Assembly: GCA_007118145.1 (NCBI GenBank)
Contig: SKSD01000030.1
Span: forward strand, 62,001 to 126,000
From: Halobacteriales archaeon
GTDB lineage: Archaea > Halobacteriota > Halobacteria > Halobacteriales > SKSH01
DNA: 64,000 nucleotides
Direction: 5' to 3'
A program made the translations under genes and the position numbers. Shown one piece after another: positions 34,704 through 43,484 of the stretch (the stretch's first letter is position 1; the number at the start of each line of letters is the position of its first letter). The notes under the pieces are model-generated. The model had not been told where the DNA came from. It ran no database searches and saw nothing but the letters and a program-made list of their open reading frames with translations.

Positions 34704-34780
34704 AACCTATCTCAGTTATGTGATGCCCCACTCTAAACCTTGCCCTTGTTGCAAATCCAGCCGATATGTAATCTCGATGG

Positions 34781-36109
34781 CTATGGCCCGAGGTATCCCC
34801 AGGCCAACAACCGATCCCCGTCACCCTCGATCCACCGCTCGCCGATATCATCGCGATAGTAGAGGTTCGGGATGACGATATCGTCGACGCGGCCGTAGGC
34901 CTGCTCACGTGCCTCGTGCATGGTCTCACCCTTCCCGGTGACGACGATCGGCATGCCGTTCTCACCCGCGACACGCCACTGGCCGTCTACCTTCTTCGCA
35001 TCCTCGATGTGGATACCCTCCTTGTCACCCGATTCGAAGACGACCGCCGCGTTACGTGAGTTCTCGTCGTAGGTCTTCTCATCATCGAACGGGAACGGTG
35101 GGAGGACGATCCGGATGGCGACCTGGTAGCCCTGGTGCACCTGCAGCTGTGGATCTTCACCATGGGCGAGTCGGTAGAGGAACTCCCCGGTGGCCGATTC
35201 GAACGATTCCTCCTGAAGGATGATCGTGGGATACCCGAACCGTGGTGTGAACTCGAGCGGATAGATACCTCGCTCGTTGACGATACAGTTGAGATCGATA
35301 CTCCCGACATACCCCTGGTCGGCGAGCCAATCCTCGAGCTTGCCGAGTGTCTCCTTGAACAGCTGTGTCCGACCCGTCCAGAACATCGAGGTACCCATCT
35401 CACCCGTCTGCGGGCCGATATTCCCCGGGAAGAGTCGCTTGTGTTCGAAGTTGAGGTTCACTTGGTCGATGAACCTGTCACCATTGAAGAAGCCACAGAT
35501 GGCGACCTCGACTCCCTCGACGCGTCGTTGTAACTGAAAGCCCTTCATGCGGTGTCCCCATGCCTTCTTGTAAGCGGTGAGCACGTCGATGACGTCACCG
35601 CCGTCGTCATCCCTGCCCACGTATAACAGCCGCTTGACGTTTTGCACCTCACCGAGTGGTTTGATGACGTACGGTCCGGGATGCTCTCTGACGAAGTCGA
35701 TACCCTCATCGAAATCGGTGAACTCACGGTGGTCAAGTGTCGTCACGTCGTGTTCCTCGAGGATGTCCATCGCATACCCTCGGTCCTCCTCGAGCCGGTC
35801 GGTATCTGGTGTTCCGCCGATGACAGCGTGTCCGTCCGCTCTGAGTTCTTCTGCCAACGCACCGGTACCCACCTCGGTACCGACCCATACATCGTCGAAG
35901 ACGATCACGTCAGCCCAGTCTACCTCGCGCTTCCAGTCTTGCGTCTTCGGGACGAATCCATCTCCGATCTTTTTGTCCTTCGGCGCCTCGATGTAGTACT
36001 TCACATCGTGACCCTCCTGGTGCACCTGCCAGGCGAGATCGGCAACGAGTGCTGCATCCAACGAGGCGAAGAGGAATCGCTTTGAATCCATAGGGTCGTC
36101 GTTCGCCAT
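34781..36109 (-). CDS. PurD-like ATP-grasp protein
   Basis: This is a 442-residue protein with an N-terminal PurD-type pre-ATP-grasp part and a full ATP-grasp domain. YVIKPLGEVQNVKRLLYVG, the GSIDLNCIVNERGIYPLEFTPRFGYPT block (where PurD has EFNxRFGDPE) and a C-terminal GETMHEAREQAYGRVDDI region are visible. True PurD makes glycinamide ribonucleotide; the altered RFGYPT and surrounding sequence argue for another substrate. It may be annotated as phosphoribosylamine-glycine ligase, but I would not transfer that activity. No other purine gene is in the window. An ATG six codons downstream is an alternative start. Confidence 0.72.
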   Translation of the reverse strand: MANDDPMDSKRFLFASLDAALVADLAWQVHQEGHDVKYYIEAPKDKKIGDGFVPKTQDWKREVDWADVIVFDDVWVGTEVGTGALAEELRADGHAVIGGTPDTDRLEEDRGYAMDILEEHDVTTLDHREFTDFDEGIDFVREHPGPYVIKPLGEVQNVKRLLYVGRDDDGGDVIDVLTAYKKAWGHRMKGFQLQRRVEGVEVAICGFFNGDRFIDQVNLNFEHKRLFPGNIGPQTGEMGTSMFWTGRTQLFKETLGKLEDWLADQGYVGSIDLNCIVNERGIYPLEFTPRFGYPTIILQEESFESATGEFLYRLAHGEDPQLQVHQGYQVAIRIVLPPFPFDDEKTYDENSRNAAVVFESGDKEGIHIEDAKKVDGQWRVAGENGMPIVVTGKGETMHEAREQAYGRVDDIVIPNLYYRDDIGERWIEGDGDRLLAWGYLGP

Positions 36110-36181
36110 CAGCGCCCATTAACCTAGGGCTGGCTCTCACGACCTGCAAGTCACGTATAGTGCTGTCAGAGTATGTAGTAC

Positions 36182-36454
36182 CTATGCGACCTCGAGGTCG
36201 CCACCATTGCCGTTTTCGTCCCATTCGATCTCGAACTCGATGCTCAGCTCACCCGGACCATCAGGTGGGCCTTCTCGCTCTGCCTTCACCTCGAACGTCG
36301 CCCGTTCCGGTGGGTCCATCGAGAGCTCCTGCGATCCAGCCTTGAGCGTGATCGACTCACCCTGAGCCAACCGTTCGGCGACCGATCGGAGATAGTCTGC
36401 GATCTCTCCACGCGTGGATGACTGTTCGGACTCGAACAGAACTTCTTCGACCAT
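36182..36454 (-). CDS. Amphi-Trp domain protein
   Basis: This is a 90-residue protein of the small amphi-Trp domain family common in haloarchaea. It has VLFESEQSSTRGEIADYLRSVAERLAQGESI and then a beta-rich stretch (ITLKAGSQELSMDPP, FEVKAEREG) ending in FEIEWDENG with the characteristic WD/E near the end. The family has no established function; members are cytoplasmic and very acidic. The ATG at 36454 matches the usual start; one at 36463 is also in frame. It is divergent from the SLC13-type transporter gene. Confidence 0.8.
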   Translation of the reverse strand: MVEEVLFESEQSSTRGEIADYLRSVAERLAQGESITLKAGSQELSMDPPERATFEVKAEREGPPDGPGELSIEFEIEWDENGNGGDLEVA

Positions 36455-36562
36455 GACTAACATATGGTGAGTACCGAGAAAAGCCTGCCCGTTCGGGATG
36501 CTCAGACAGATGCATTCACCGCAGTCGAAACAGTAAGGTGCCTACCGGGAGGTCGAACGTCC

Positions 36563-38404
36563 ATGACCGTGATGGGTGTCCCCGAGGGTGCGCTCATCGT
36601 CTACGTCATCGTTCTCATCGCCCTCGTGTTGTTCGTCAGTGAAGTCATCCCCAACGATATCACAGCTATCGGGGTGATCGTCGCCCTTGCTGCACTCGAA
36701 CCCTGGACTGAGGTCGCACCGGTCGATGCCATCTCAGGGTTTGCGAATCCAGCGACCATCACGATCGTCGCCATGTACATGTTGAGTGGGGGGATTCAAA
36801 ACACCGGCCTCGTCAACCGACTCGGCGCGACACTCGCCCGTGTGACCGCCGGTGATCACAGAAAGGTGCTGTTTGCCACGGTCGGGACCGCTGGACCGAT
36901 CGCGGGTTTCATCAACAATACACCGGTCGTTACCGTGTTCATCCCGATGATCGATGACCTCGCACGTCGGAGTCAGATCTCCGCCTCCAAGCTGTTGTTA
37001 CCCCTCTCGTATGCGGCCATCCTCGGTGGGACACTCACCCTCATCGGCTCATCGACGAACATCATTGCGAGCAACCTGACCGATGAGTTGCTCGACCGGG
37101 GTCCGATCGGCTTCTTCGAGTTCACCCACCTGGGAATCATCATCTTCCTGGTTGGTGTGGTCTATCTCTTCACCATCGGCTGGCGACTCACCCCTGAGCG
37201 GGTAGCTCCAGCCAGGAATCTGACCGAGGAGTTCGCCCTTGAGGACTACCTCTTCCAGGTGGCCGTTCGCGAACGCTCTCCACTGGTCGGGAAGCGGCTA
37301 TCCGATATCGAAGAGCCAGCTGGTGTCGATATCCTCCAGCTCGAGCGTGGTGGAGAGGTGTTCAATGCGGCGACGACCGACCAAAAGCTCCTAGCGAATG
37401 ATCGACTCGTCCTCCTCGGTCGCTTTTCCGAAGTAGATCAGTTTGCCCGAGACAACGCCCTACTCAGACTCTATGGGAGGACGGTGGACGATACCGCATT
37501 TGAGACGCCATTGCAAGGCGACACGCTGGCAAAGCTCCTCATCCCGCCAGAGTCTGCATATGTCGGGCAGACAGTCGACGACTCTAGACTCGAACGTCGC
37601 TACGCGACGACCGTCATGGCGGTTAGCAGACATGGCGAACAGCTGCTCGAGCACATCGATGAGACCCGTCTCGAGGCAGGTGATGTGTTGCTTGTTCGCT
37701 CCACCGATGAGGCACTCGCCTTCCTGGCCGAACGCGATGATGTCATCAGGACCGACACGCCCTCCTATGAGACCCTGGCAGACCATGCCGGAATCAAACC
37801 GCCACTCTCACCGAAGACCCTCACCGCGATCAGTGCGATGGCGGTCGTGGTTGGGCTTGCTGCCTTCGATATCGTCCCCATCGTCATCTCCGCGCTGCTT
37901 GGGGTGTTCATCATGGTGGTCTCCGGTTGTCTCACCCCATCGGAGGCGTATGACTCGGTGAGTTGGAACATCATCTTCCTGATCGCCGGGGTGATCCCTC
38001 TTGGTCTTGCACTCGAGGCGAGCGGTGGCGCTGGTGTGATCGCCGACATCCTTGTCCAAAGCGAGGCGGTACTCCCGCTGATCGGGGTGTTACTTCTGTT
38101 CGTCATCGTGACTGGCTTGCTCGCCAACGTCATCACCCCGGTCGCCACCATCGTCCTCATGATCCCGATCGCGGTCGATGCTGCGACGCAACTCGGTGCG
38201 AATGAGTTCTCCTTCCTCCTTGGGGTGATGTTTGCGAGTGCGACCTCGTTCATGACCCCCGTCGGTTATCAGACCAACATCATGGTCTATGGCCCCGGTG
38301 GCTACCGATTCATCGATTTCGTCAGGGTTGGCGCGCCGTTACAGTTCATCCTCGCCGTGGTCATCACCCTCGGTATCGCATTCTTCTGGGGGTTGACCCC
38401 CTGA
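36563..38404 (+). CDS. SLC13/ArsB-type transporter with two TrkA-C (RCK_C) domains
   Basis: This is a membrane protein of about 613 residues. The N-terminal half has ion-transporter-type helices with the NNTPVV and GSSTNIIAS motifs, the central cytosolic region has two TrkA_C domains (AVRERSPLVGKRLSDIEE and PPESAYVGQTVDDSRLERR), and the C-terminal half repeats the helical core with NVITPVATIVLM and TPVGYQTNIMVYGPGGY. This is the plan of SLC13-family Na+/dicarboxylate or sulfate transporters (SdcS/YfbS type). The frame extends to 36464, but the ATG at 36563 precedes the first helix and is preferred (36572 is another). The substrate is unknown. Confidence 0.85.
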   Translation: MTVMGVPEGALIVYVIVLIALVLFVSEVIPNDITAIGVIVALAALEPWTEVAPVDAISGFANPATITIVAMYMLSGGIQNTGLVNRLGATLARVTAGDHRKVLFATVGTAGPIAGFINNTPVVTVFIPMIDDLARRSQISASKLLLPLSYAAILGGTLTLIGSSTNIIASNLTDELLDRGPIGFFEFTHLGIIIFLVGVVYLFTIGWRLTPERVAPARNLTEEFALEDYLFQVAVRERSPLVGKRLSDIEEPAGVDILQLERGGEVFNAATTDQKLLANDRLVLLGRFSEVDQFARDNALLRLYGRTVDDTAFETPLQGDTLAKLLIPPESAYVGQTVDDSRLERRYATTVMAVSRHGEQLLEHIDETRLEAGDVLLVRSTDEALAFLAERDDVIRTDTPSYETLADHAGIKPPLSPKTLTAISAMAVVVGLAAFDIVPIVISALLGVFIMVVSGCLTPSEAYDSVSWNIIFLIAGVIPLGLALEASGGAGVIADILVQSEAVLPLIGVLLLFVIVTGLLANVITPVATIVLMIPIAVDAATQLGANEFSFLLGVMFASATSFMTPVGYQTNIMVYGPGGYRFIDFVRVGAPLQFILAVVITLGIAFFWGLTP

Positions 38405-38540
38405 CCGTGTTCGGTGTGATGAGGCGAACATTCAAGGCACCTGACGAGCACATGTCAGTTCGAAGCAGTGACACTCCATAGCCTTCGGAACTTGCGTCCT
38501 GTATATGCGAGGGGTCGAGCATCTCATCGGAGGTGTTGCC

Positions 38541-39953
38541 ATGAGTGAACCACCTGTCGAACGAAACATCGCGGGCGAACAACCGACGGTTGAACCGGTC
38601 GTCGATACCGATGAGGCCACGATCGTCGATGAGGACGTTCAACTCGAACGGACGATCGGGCTGACCGGCGGTCTGGCTATCGGTATCGGGACGATGATCG
38701 GTGCAGGCATCTTCGTCTTCCCAGGTCTGGCTGCGGGCCGTGTCGGTGCCTCAGGTGCGATCGCATTCCTCATCGGCGCTGTGATTGCCCTCCTGGTTGC
38801 ACTTCCAACCTCCGAGCTTGCGACTGCCATGCCTCGAAGCGGCGGTGGATATTACTTCATCTCCAGAGCGATGGGGTCTGTCTTCGGATCGGCCATTGGA
38901 ATCGGGCTGTGGTTCGGACTCGTGTTCGCAACTGCGTTTTACCTGGTGGGATTGGGACATTACGCTGCTGCCGTCCTCGCTGAGGTGGGATTCGAACTCG
39001 GTCTCAACCCGGTCATCCCGCTCGGACTACTCTTCGGTGTGTTCTTGACGGCACTCAGTGTGACCGGCACGGAGAACACAGAGAAGCTGCAGAACCTGAT
39101 CGTCGGGCTGTTACTCATAATTCTGACGCTGTTTCTGGGTTATGGTGGGATTGATGCGGTGGGACTCGTCGGTGAGCCCACCGCTCCACAACGCTTCGAG
39201 TTCGGACCGTTCGTACTCCTATCAACGGCTGCACTGGTCTTTACCTCATATCTCGGCTTCGCTCAGGTGGCCACCGTCTCCGGTGAGATCGAGAACCCCT
39301 CGCGTAACCTACCACTCGCGATGGTCGGTTCGGTCGTGATCGTTGGGCTGTTGTACATCATCACGATGTTGGTTGCGACGAGTATCGCTGGGTCGGAGAT
39401 GCTCGAGGCGGCAGGTGAGACTGCGATGGTCGAGGTAGGGAGGATCTTGTTCGGTTTGCCTGGTGCGGTGATCATCCTTCTGGCTGGTCTGCTCGCGACG
39501 ATCTCAAGCGCGAACGCATCGATACTCAGCGCCTCACGGGCAATATACGCACTCAGCCGCGATGCGTTGTTACCCCAGCGGGCATCGTCGATCAACCTCC
39601 GCTATGGGACACCACATATCGCACTCGGGATGGCAGGCGCGCCGATTCTCCTCCTCACGGCAACCGGAGAGGTGGAGTTATTGGCAGAGGTCGCGTCCTT
39701 CCTTCATCTCGTCATGTATGGATTGATCTGCATCGCCTTGATTCAACTCAGGCGCGACCCACCAAGCTGGTATGACCCTGATTATATCTCACCTGGTTAC
39801 CCCTATCTTCCCGCCCTCGGTGCGGTTTCAAGCTTCGGACTCATCCTGTTCATGCACTGGCTCTCGATCATCCTGGGGGTGGCGGTGATGTTGATCGCCG
39901 TCGGATGGTTCCACTATTATGCACCAGATATCACACTCAAGGGGGTGTTATGA
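38541..39953 (+). CDS. APC family amino acid permease
   Basis: This is a 470-residue, twelve-segment APC permease. The first helix is [24 protein letters not shown] with the GxG(I/M) substrate-binding loop, and [20 protein letters not shown] follows. The N-terminal 45 residues are acidic and cytosolic. A GGAGGT ribosome binding site at 38529-38534 lies six bases before the ATG at 38541, which fixes the start over the in-frame ATG at 38505. The next gene encodes a stress-protein-type regulator, a common haloarchaeal pairing with cationic or other amino acid transporters. Substrate specificity is not readable. Confidence 0.88.
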   Translation: MSEPPVERNIAGEQPTVEPVVDTDEATIVDEDVQLERTIGLTGGLAIGIGTMIGAGIFVFPGLAAGRVGASGAIAFLIGAVIALLVALPTSELATAMPRSGGGYYFISRAMGSVFGSAIGIGLWFGLVFATAFYLVGLGHYAAAVLAEVGFELGLNPVIPLGLLFGVFLTALSVTGTENTEKLQNLIVGLLLIILTLFLGYGGIDAVGLVGEPTAPQRFEFGPFVLLSTAALVFTSYLGFAQVATVSGEIENPSRNLPLAMVGSVVIVGLLYIITMLVATSIAGSEMLEAAGETAMVEVGRILFGLPGAVIILLAGLLATISSANASILSASRAIYALSRDALLPQRASSINLRYGTPHIALGMAGAPILLLTATGEVELLAEVASFLHLVMYGLICIALIQLRRDPPSWYDPDYISPGYPYLPALGAVSSFGLILFMHWLSIILGVAVMLIAVGWFHYYAPDITLKGVL

Positions 39954-40020
39954 CCGTGCGAATCCACCGAATTCGTATCGATGACACACATATGTGGCAT
40001 ACACGTATATGGGGTGTACC

Positions 40021-40818
40021 ATGAGTGAGCCCATCCGCGAGTGGGTGAGCGAACTCCGCCGGGCGACGATCGATACCGCTGAGCGTCCCACTATCTTGGT
40101 CCCATTCGAACTCTTTCGAGGTGAGAGTATCCCACCAGGAACGTTCGAGCTCCTGGCTGAGACACACGTGGTGCTACTCGGATACTTCAAGGTACCCGAT
40201 CAGACCGCCCCAGGTCAGGCGAGTATGCAGTTTGAGGAACGAGGTGAGCAACTACTCGAGGACCTGAGCGATCGCTTCGAGGAGGCAGGAGCTGTTGTGG
40301 ATTCATTACTGTGTTTCACCCGGGATCCCGATGACTCAGTCGCACGTATCGCGATGGATTTCGATTGCGAGGCACGGCTGATTATCAATCAGGTTGCCGA
40401 TGTGGAGGACGTACTGCTGGCTGTCACAGCAGACCTCGATACCGAGACCGTCATCGGCATATTCGGTGCGATGTTCCTGCAATCACGGCCGACCGTTCAT
40501 TTACTCGACATCGGAAAAGAGGTCAGCCCGGAGGCTGTCGATCGAGTCCGACGCACCCTGGTCAGTATCGGGTTCGATGATGAGGACATCACCGTCCGTG
40601 ATGCCCGTGCCAGGCGTCCGGTCCCACGTGTGGTCGAGGCGGCTGCGGACGTCGATGTCGTGGTCATCACCAGGCAACGCCATGGTCTTGAGACATACAT
40701 CCTCGGTGACCGTGCCAAACGAATCGCGAAGGGATACGTCGGACCGGTCCTCGTCATCTACGAGAAAACCGGGATAGACTCGAATGGAGACGATACAACG
40801 TCGACACCTGCGGAGTGA
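40021..40818 (+). CDS. Universal stress protein family protein, permease-associated
   Basis: This is a 265-residue Usp-like protein with an N-terminal half (TILVPFELFRGESIPP) and a C-terminal half ending DRAKRIAKGYVGPVLVIYEK. The canonical ATP-binding G-2x-G-9x-G is not clear in either half, so it may be of the non-ATP-binding type. It lies 67 bases after the APC permease gene on the same strand and is probably cotranscribed; such Usp genes next to haloarchaeal permeases are thought to modulate transport. The ATG at 40021 is used because the upstream frame has no homology and includes a short palindrome. Confidence 0.75.
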   Translation: MSEPIREWVSELRRATIDTAERPTILVPFELFRGESIPPGTFELLAETHVVLLGYFKVPDQTAPGQASMQFEERGEQLLEDLSDRFEEAGAVVDSLLCFTRDPDDSVARIAMDFDCEARLIINQVADVEDVLLAVTADLDTETVIGIFGAMFLQSRPTVHLLDIGKEVSPEAVDRVRRTLVSIGFDDEDITVRDARARRPVPRVVEAAADVDVVVITRQRHGLETYILGDRAKRIAKGYVGPVLVIYEKTGIDSNGDDTTSTPAE

Positions 40819-41073
40819 TTCGCATCACGATTGGATGACTGTATCACCCGCCCCTTCCGCTATCCAATACGACACTGAGGGGTGAACGTGTCTGTGGCCG
40901 ATCGCTGATGTCAAGTTGCAGGTGAAGCACACGGTCACTCTCTGCAGAGGAGATGGAATAGGCTCGCAGACGCAACGTTTATCCCTGGAATTTGCAAAAC
41001 CTCCCTGTGAGCACGGATTCGACGACCAAGCTCGGCCATCTCAGTCCTGTCGAGTAGCGTAACAGCCTATACC

Positions 41074-41199
41074 ATGACGACGATACACGACATCGCATGT
41101 CCGAAGTGTGAGGCGATTGACGAGGTCATCAAGGAGGGCCTCGATACCTACCGATGTACCGAGTGTGAGGAGACGTTCTCAGCAGAGGATATCCTCTGA
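41074..41199 (+). CDS. 41-residue zinc-ribbon microprotein
   Basis: This short ORF encodes a protein with two CxxC knuckles, ACPKCEAIDE (Cys9, Cys12) and YRCTECEETFSAEDIL (Cys28, Cys31), a zinc ribbon of the rubredoxin-like type. It is shorter than common annotation cut-offs, but the four-cysteine spacing is compelling. Such HVO-type microproteins are frequent in haloarchaea and contribute to stress or biofilm phenotypes in Haloferax. It is alone on its strand between the Usp gene and the convergent hydroxyacid dehydrogenase gene. The 255 bases upstream contain a TTTAT element at 40978-40982 and no other gene I support. Confidence 0.8.
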   Translation: MTTIHDIACPKCEAIDEVIKEGLDTYRCTECEETFSAEDIL

Positions 41200-41202
41200 G
41201 TA

Positions 41203-42165
41203 CTAGACGATTCGATTGTCCATCTCGTCGTACGAACCTGCCTCATAGAGCGGATAGTTCGCTGTGAATAGGTCGACACACCGTTGCCAGTAATGTGGCG
41301 TTGATCCGGCCATGTGTGGCGTGATGATGACGTTCGGGAGCTCCCACAGCGGTGAGTCATCGGGGAGTGGCTCCTCCTCGAACACATCGAGGCCAGCACC
41401 ACCGAGCTCGTCGTTCTGTAATGCCCTGATGAGGTCCTTCTCGACCGCCACCTCACCGCGTGCGATATTGATCACCACGGCATCGTCGTCGAGGTGGTCG
41501 ATCGCATCGCGATCGAGCAACCCCCGTGTCTCATCCGTTAGCGGGCAGGCGAGGACGAGATAGTCGACAGCCACGAGGACCTCCTCAAGTGCTTCGGGTG
41601 GGTAGAGGCGATCTACATCCTCAAGCTCCACCTCGATATCCCGTTTCGTACCGATGACGTCCATTCCAAACGACTGGCAGTATCGTGCCACCTGTCTCCC
41701 GATCGAACCGAGACCGACGATCCCCACGGTCTTGTCATCGAGTTCACCACCGGGGAAGCGCTCCCAATCACCCGATACCTGTTGGTGCATTGCCTGCAGC
41801 AGATTTCTCTCGAACATGAGCATGTATCCGAGCACCTGCTGGGCGATTGGCTTGGCATGTACGCCAGCAGCATTGGTGAGGATGGTGCCCGCCTCCTCGA
41901 TGGCATCGAGGTCATAATGATTCACCCCCGAACTGAGTGCCTGGATCCAGGTGATATCCCCGAGGTGATCATACCACCCATCCTCCATACCCATCGTGAT
42001 GAGGATGTCAGCCTCGTCGAACCCATCGCGCGTCTCCTCCGGGGTGGCTGCGGCAATGACGTTGAGTGTCGGGACCGCCTCAGTAAGATGGTCACGGATC
42101 GTATCTCTCGAGGATTGTCGTCTCGTGTGGGGTATCAGGGCAACATGATGACTCGACATCGACAT
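41203..42165 (-). CDS. D-2-hydroxyacid dehydrogenase
   Basis: This is a 320-residue D-isomer-specific 2-hydroxyacid dehydrogenase. The Rossmann motif is VGIVGLGSIGRQVARYCQSFGMDVIGTKRD, with Lys/Arg rather than Asp after the strand, suggesting NADPH preference. The catalytic triad is Arg in NIARGEV, Glu in DVFEEEPLP and His in ITPHMAGSTP. Enzymes of this class reduce pyruvate-, glyoxylate- or ketoacid-type substrates. The start is either the ATG at 42165 or at 42159. It is divergent from the SDR-like gene, with about 85 bases between the starts. Confidence 0.9.
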   Translation of the reverse strand: MSMSSHHVALIPHTRRQSSRDTIRDHLTEAVPTLNVIAAATPEETRDGFDEADILITMGMEDGWYDHLGDITWIQALSSGVNHYDLDAIEEAGTILTNAAGVHAKPIAQQVLGYMLMFERNLLQAMHQQVSGDWERFPGGELDDKTVGIVGLGSIGRQVARYCQSFGMDVIGTKRDIEVELEDVDRLYPPEALEEVLVAVDYLVLACPLTDETRGLLDRDAIDHLDDDAVVINIARGEVAVEKDLIRALQNDELGGAGLDVFEEEPLPDDSPLWELPNVIITPHMAGSTPHYWQRCVDLFTANYPLYEAGSYDEMDNRIV

Positions 42166-42250
42166 TTTGGTACAGGTCGGTACCACTAATACGTTCCTTC
42201 ACGGTCGTCGGTCGGTGACCCTATGTGTATGGTCGACCGATACCCTGGCG

Positions 42251-42835
42251 ATGACCACGCGAACTGCCGTGATCACCGGTGCCGACCAGCCGTTCGGCAC
42301 CGCGGTGGCTCGAGCACTGTCACCGAAGGTCGACACGATCCTCCTCGGTGGGACAGACGAGGCGAGACTGAATGAGCTCGTTGAGGAGCTTGAGGCACAC
42401 GCTGGCACCGTCACCTCACTCAGAACTGACGTGCGCGATGAGTTCGATGTCGAGCGACTCATGGAGACCGCATCGCGTCTTGGTGGCGGATCGATCGACT
42501 ATATCGTTCCGTGCGCACGGGTTAGCCATCTGGATAGCTCGTCGCCGATTACCGCATGGTCGTATGCTGGATTCGATGACGAGCTCAGAACGAACCTCCG
42601 GGGGGTGTTCGCGTCCGTCCGTGAGGCGATCCCACACTGCGATGATGATTCGCACATTGTGGTCCCCCGCGAGGATGGCTCCTCTACCGGTACCTTTTCG
42701 CCGATAGCTGAGCATGCCATCGATGCACTGGTCGAGCTGGCGGACGCAGATGGCCCGACGGTGTCGGTCGTGACCGTCGAGCGTATCTCATCCGAAGCTG
42801 ATGTTGAGCCGATCATCGATGCGTTGCTCATATAG
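42251..42835 (+). CDS. SDR-fold protein lacking the catalytic YxxxK
   Basis: This is a 194-residue short-chain dehydrogenase/reductase-like protein. The N-terminal Rossmann segment is AVITGADQPFGTAVARAL, a variant of TGxxxGxG, and LRTDVRDEFDVERL is typical of the family. The active-site tetrad is absent: the position of YxxxK reads FSPIAEHAIDALVE and the usual catalytic Ser context is missing. It may bind NAD(P) without catalysis, for example as a regulator or scaffold. The ATG at 42251 precedes the conserved fold; the upstream frame lacks homology. It is divergent from the hydroxyacid dehydrogenase gene. Confidence 0.78.
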   Translation: MTTRTAVITGADQPFGTAVARALSPKVDTILLGGTDEARLNELVEELEAHAGTVTSLRTDVRDEFDVERLMETASRLGGGSIDYIVPCARVSHLDSSSPITAWSYAGFDDELRTNLRGVFASVREAIPHCDDDSHIVVPREDGSSTGTFSPIAEHAIDALVELADADGPTVSVVTVERISSEADVEPIIDALLI

Positions 42836-42887
42836 TGAGAGGGTATGGTCTCGGTACAGGGCTGACGAGACAGCGGGATGGGTTTGG

Positions 42888-43067
42888 TTACTGCGGTATC
42901 CACCCGCAGACGCTACACTCTCGGGCTGTCCCTCGATGAAGCCCGTAGCACTCTGGACACTGTTTCTTATTACCATCCCACAGCCATTCTGGGTCACGTT
43001 GCTCATGACCGCGTTGTATCAGAAAACGTTCCACGGAGTCACCGATCTTATCGGGAGTGGACCCCAT
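42888..43067 (-). CDS. HVO_0416-type zinc finger protein
   Basis: This 59-residue protein has an N-terminal acidic/basic helix (IGDSVERFLIQRGHEQRD), a WLWDGNKKQCPECYG knuckle and a TARECSVCGWIPQ knuckle, so four cysteines CxxC...CxxC. This layout matches the HVO_0416 family zinc fingers of haloarchaea as I recall them. It is one residue short of a 60-residue cut-off. A GGTTATG-like element about 30 bases upstream supports a leaderless transcript. It lies between the SDR-like gene and the rhodanese gene. Function is unknown; related microproteins influence stress adaptation. Confidence 0.8.
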   Translation of the reverse strand: MGSTPDKIGDSVERFLIQRGHEQRDPEWLWDGNKKQCPECYGLHRGTARECSVCGWIPQ

Positions 43068-43115
43068 GTGTCATGGTATCGCACACCACGGACATAACCC
43101 TTGTGGTAACGGCTA

Positions 43116-43442
43116 TCACGGATGGCCCTGCTGAGTGAGCGGACCATCCCAGCCGAGGAGCCCATCGGTGAGGTTGTAGACGGTCGTCTCGTTGACACCT
43201 TCGTAGGCACTGAGCAGGGTCGCTGCCTGCCGTGAACGTTCACCGTATGGACAGACGAAGACGACGCGGTCACCCCATTCGACCGAGTCGATATCCTCGA
43301 GCAGCCGTTCGAAAGGGATATTCACCGACCCAGGGATATGTCCGTGCTCGAACGTCTCACGGGGTCGTACATCGACGATCTGTACGTCCGCACCAGCCTC
43401 GAGGAGTTGGCCGAGGGTTGCGGCATCGAGCTCGGCTGCCAT
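43116..43442 (-). CDS. Rhodanese-like sulfurtransferase
   Basis: This is a 108-residue single rhodanese domain. VQIVDVRPRETFEHGHIPGSVNIPF is the CH2A-like region and RVVFVCPYGERSRQAATLL the active-site loop, with the persulfide-forming Cys in CPYGERS. The six-residue loop points to sulfurtransferase rather than phosphatase activity. Such stand-alone domains carry sulfane sulfur for cofactor or tRNA thiolation, or detoxify cyanide. The ATG at 43442 marks the start of the domain. It is next to the zinc-finger microprotein gene on the same strand. Confidence 0.88.
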   Translation of the reverse strand: MAAELDAATLGQLLEAGADVQIVDVRPRETFEHGHIPGSVNIPFERLLEDIDSVEWGDRVVFVCPYGERSRQAATLLSAYEGVNETTVYNLTDGLLGWDGPLTQQGHP

Positions 43443-43484
43443 CTCCCTCTCAGTAGCATACCCACGCAATAAAGACTGGCGGTG

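Noticed and set aside
39987-39996. CACATATGTG palindrome before the permease-associated Usp gene
   Set aside because: Ten AT/CA-rich bases can arise by chance; no second copy or spacing supports an operator.
40819-41073. Possible ncRNA, tRNA or regulatory leader in the 255-base gap
   Set aside because: No cloverleaf, strong hairpin or conserved box was found; a 16-codon ORF from a GTG at 41007 is too short to support.
42801-43138. Plus-strand frames of 86 and 98 codons over the zinc-finger region
   Set aside because: The opposite-strand zinc-ribbon frame is better supported by its CxxC pairs; the plus frames have no motifs and atypical composition.
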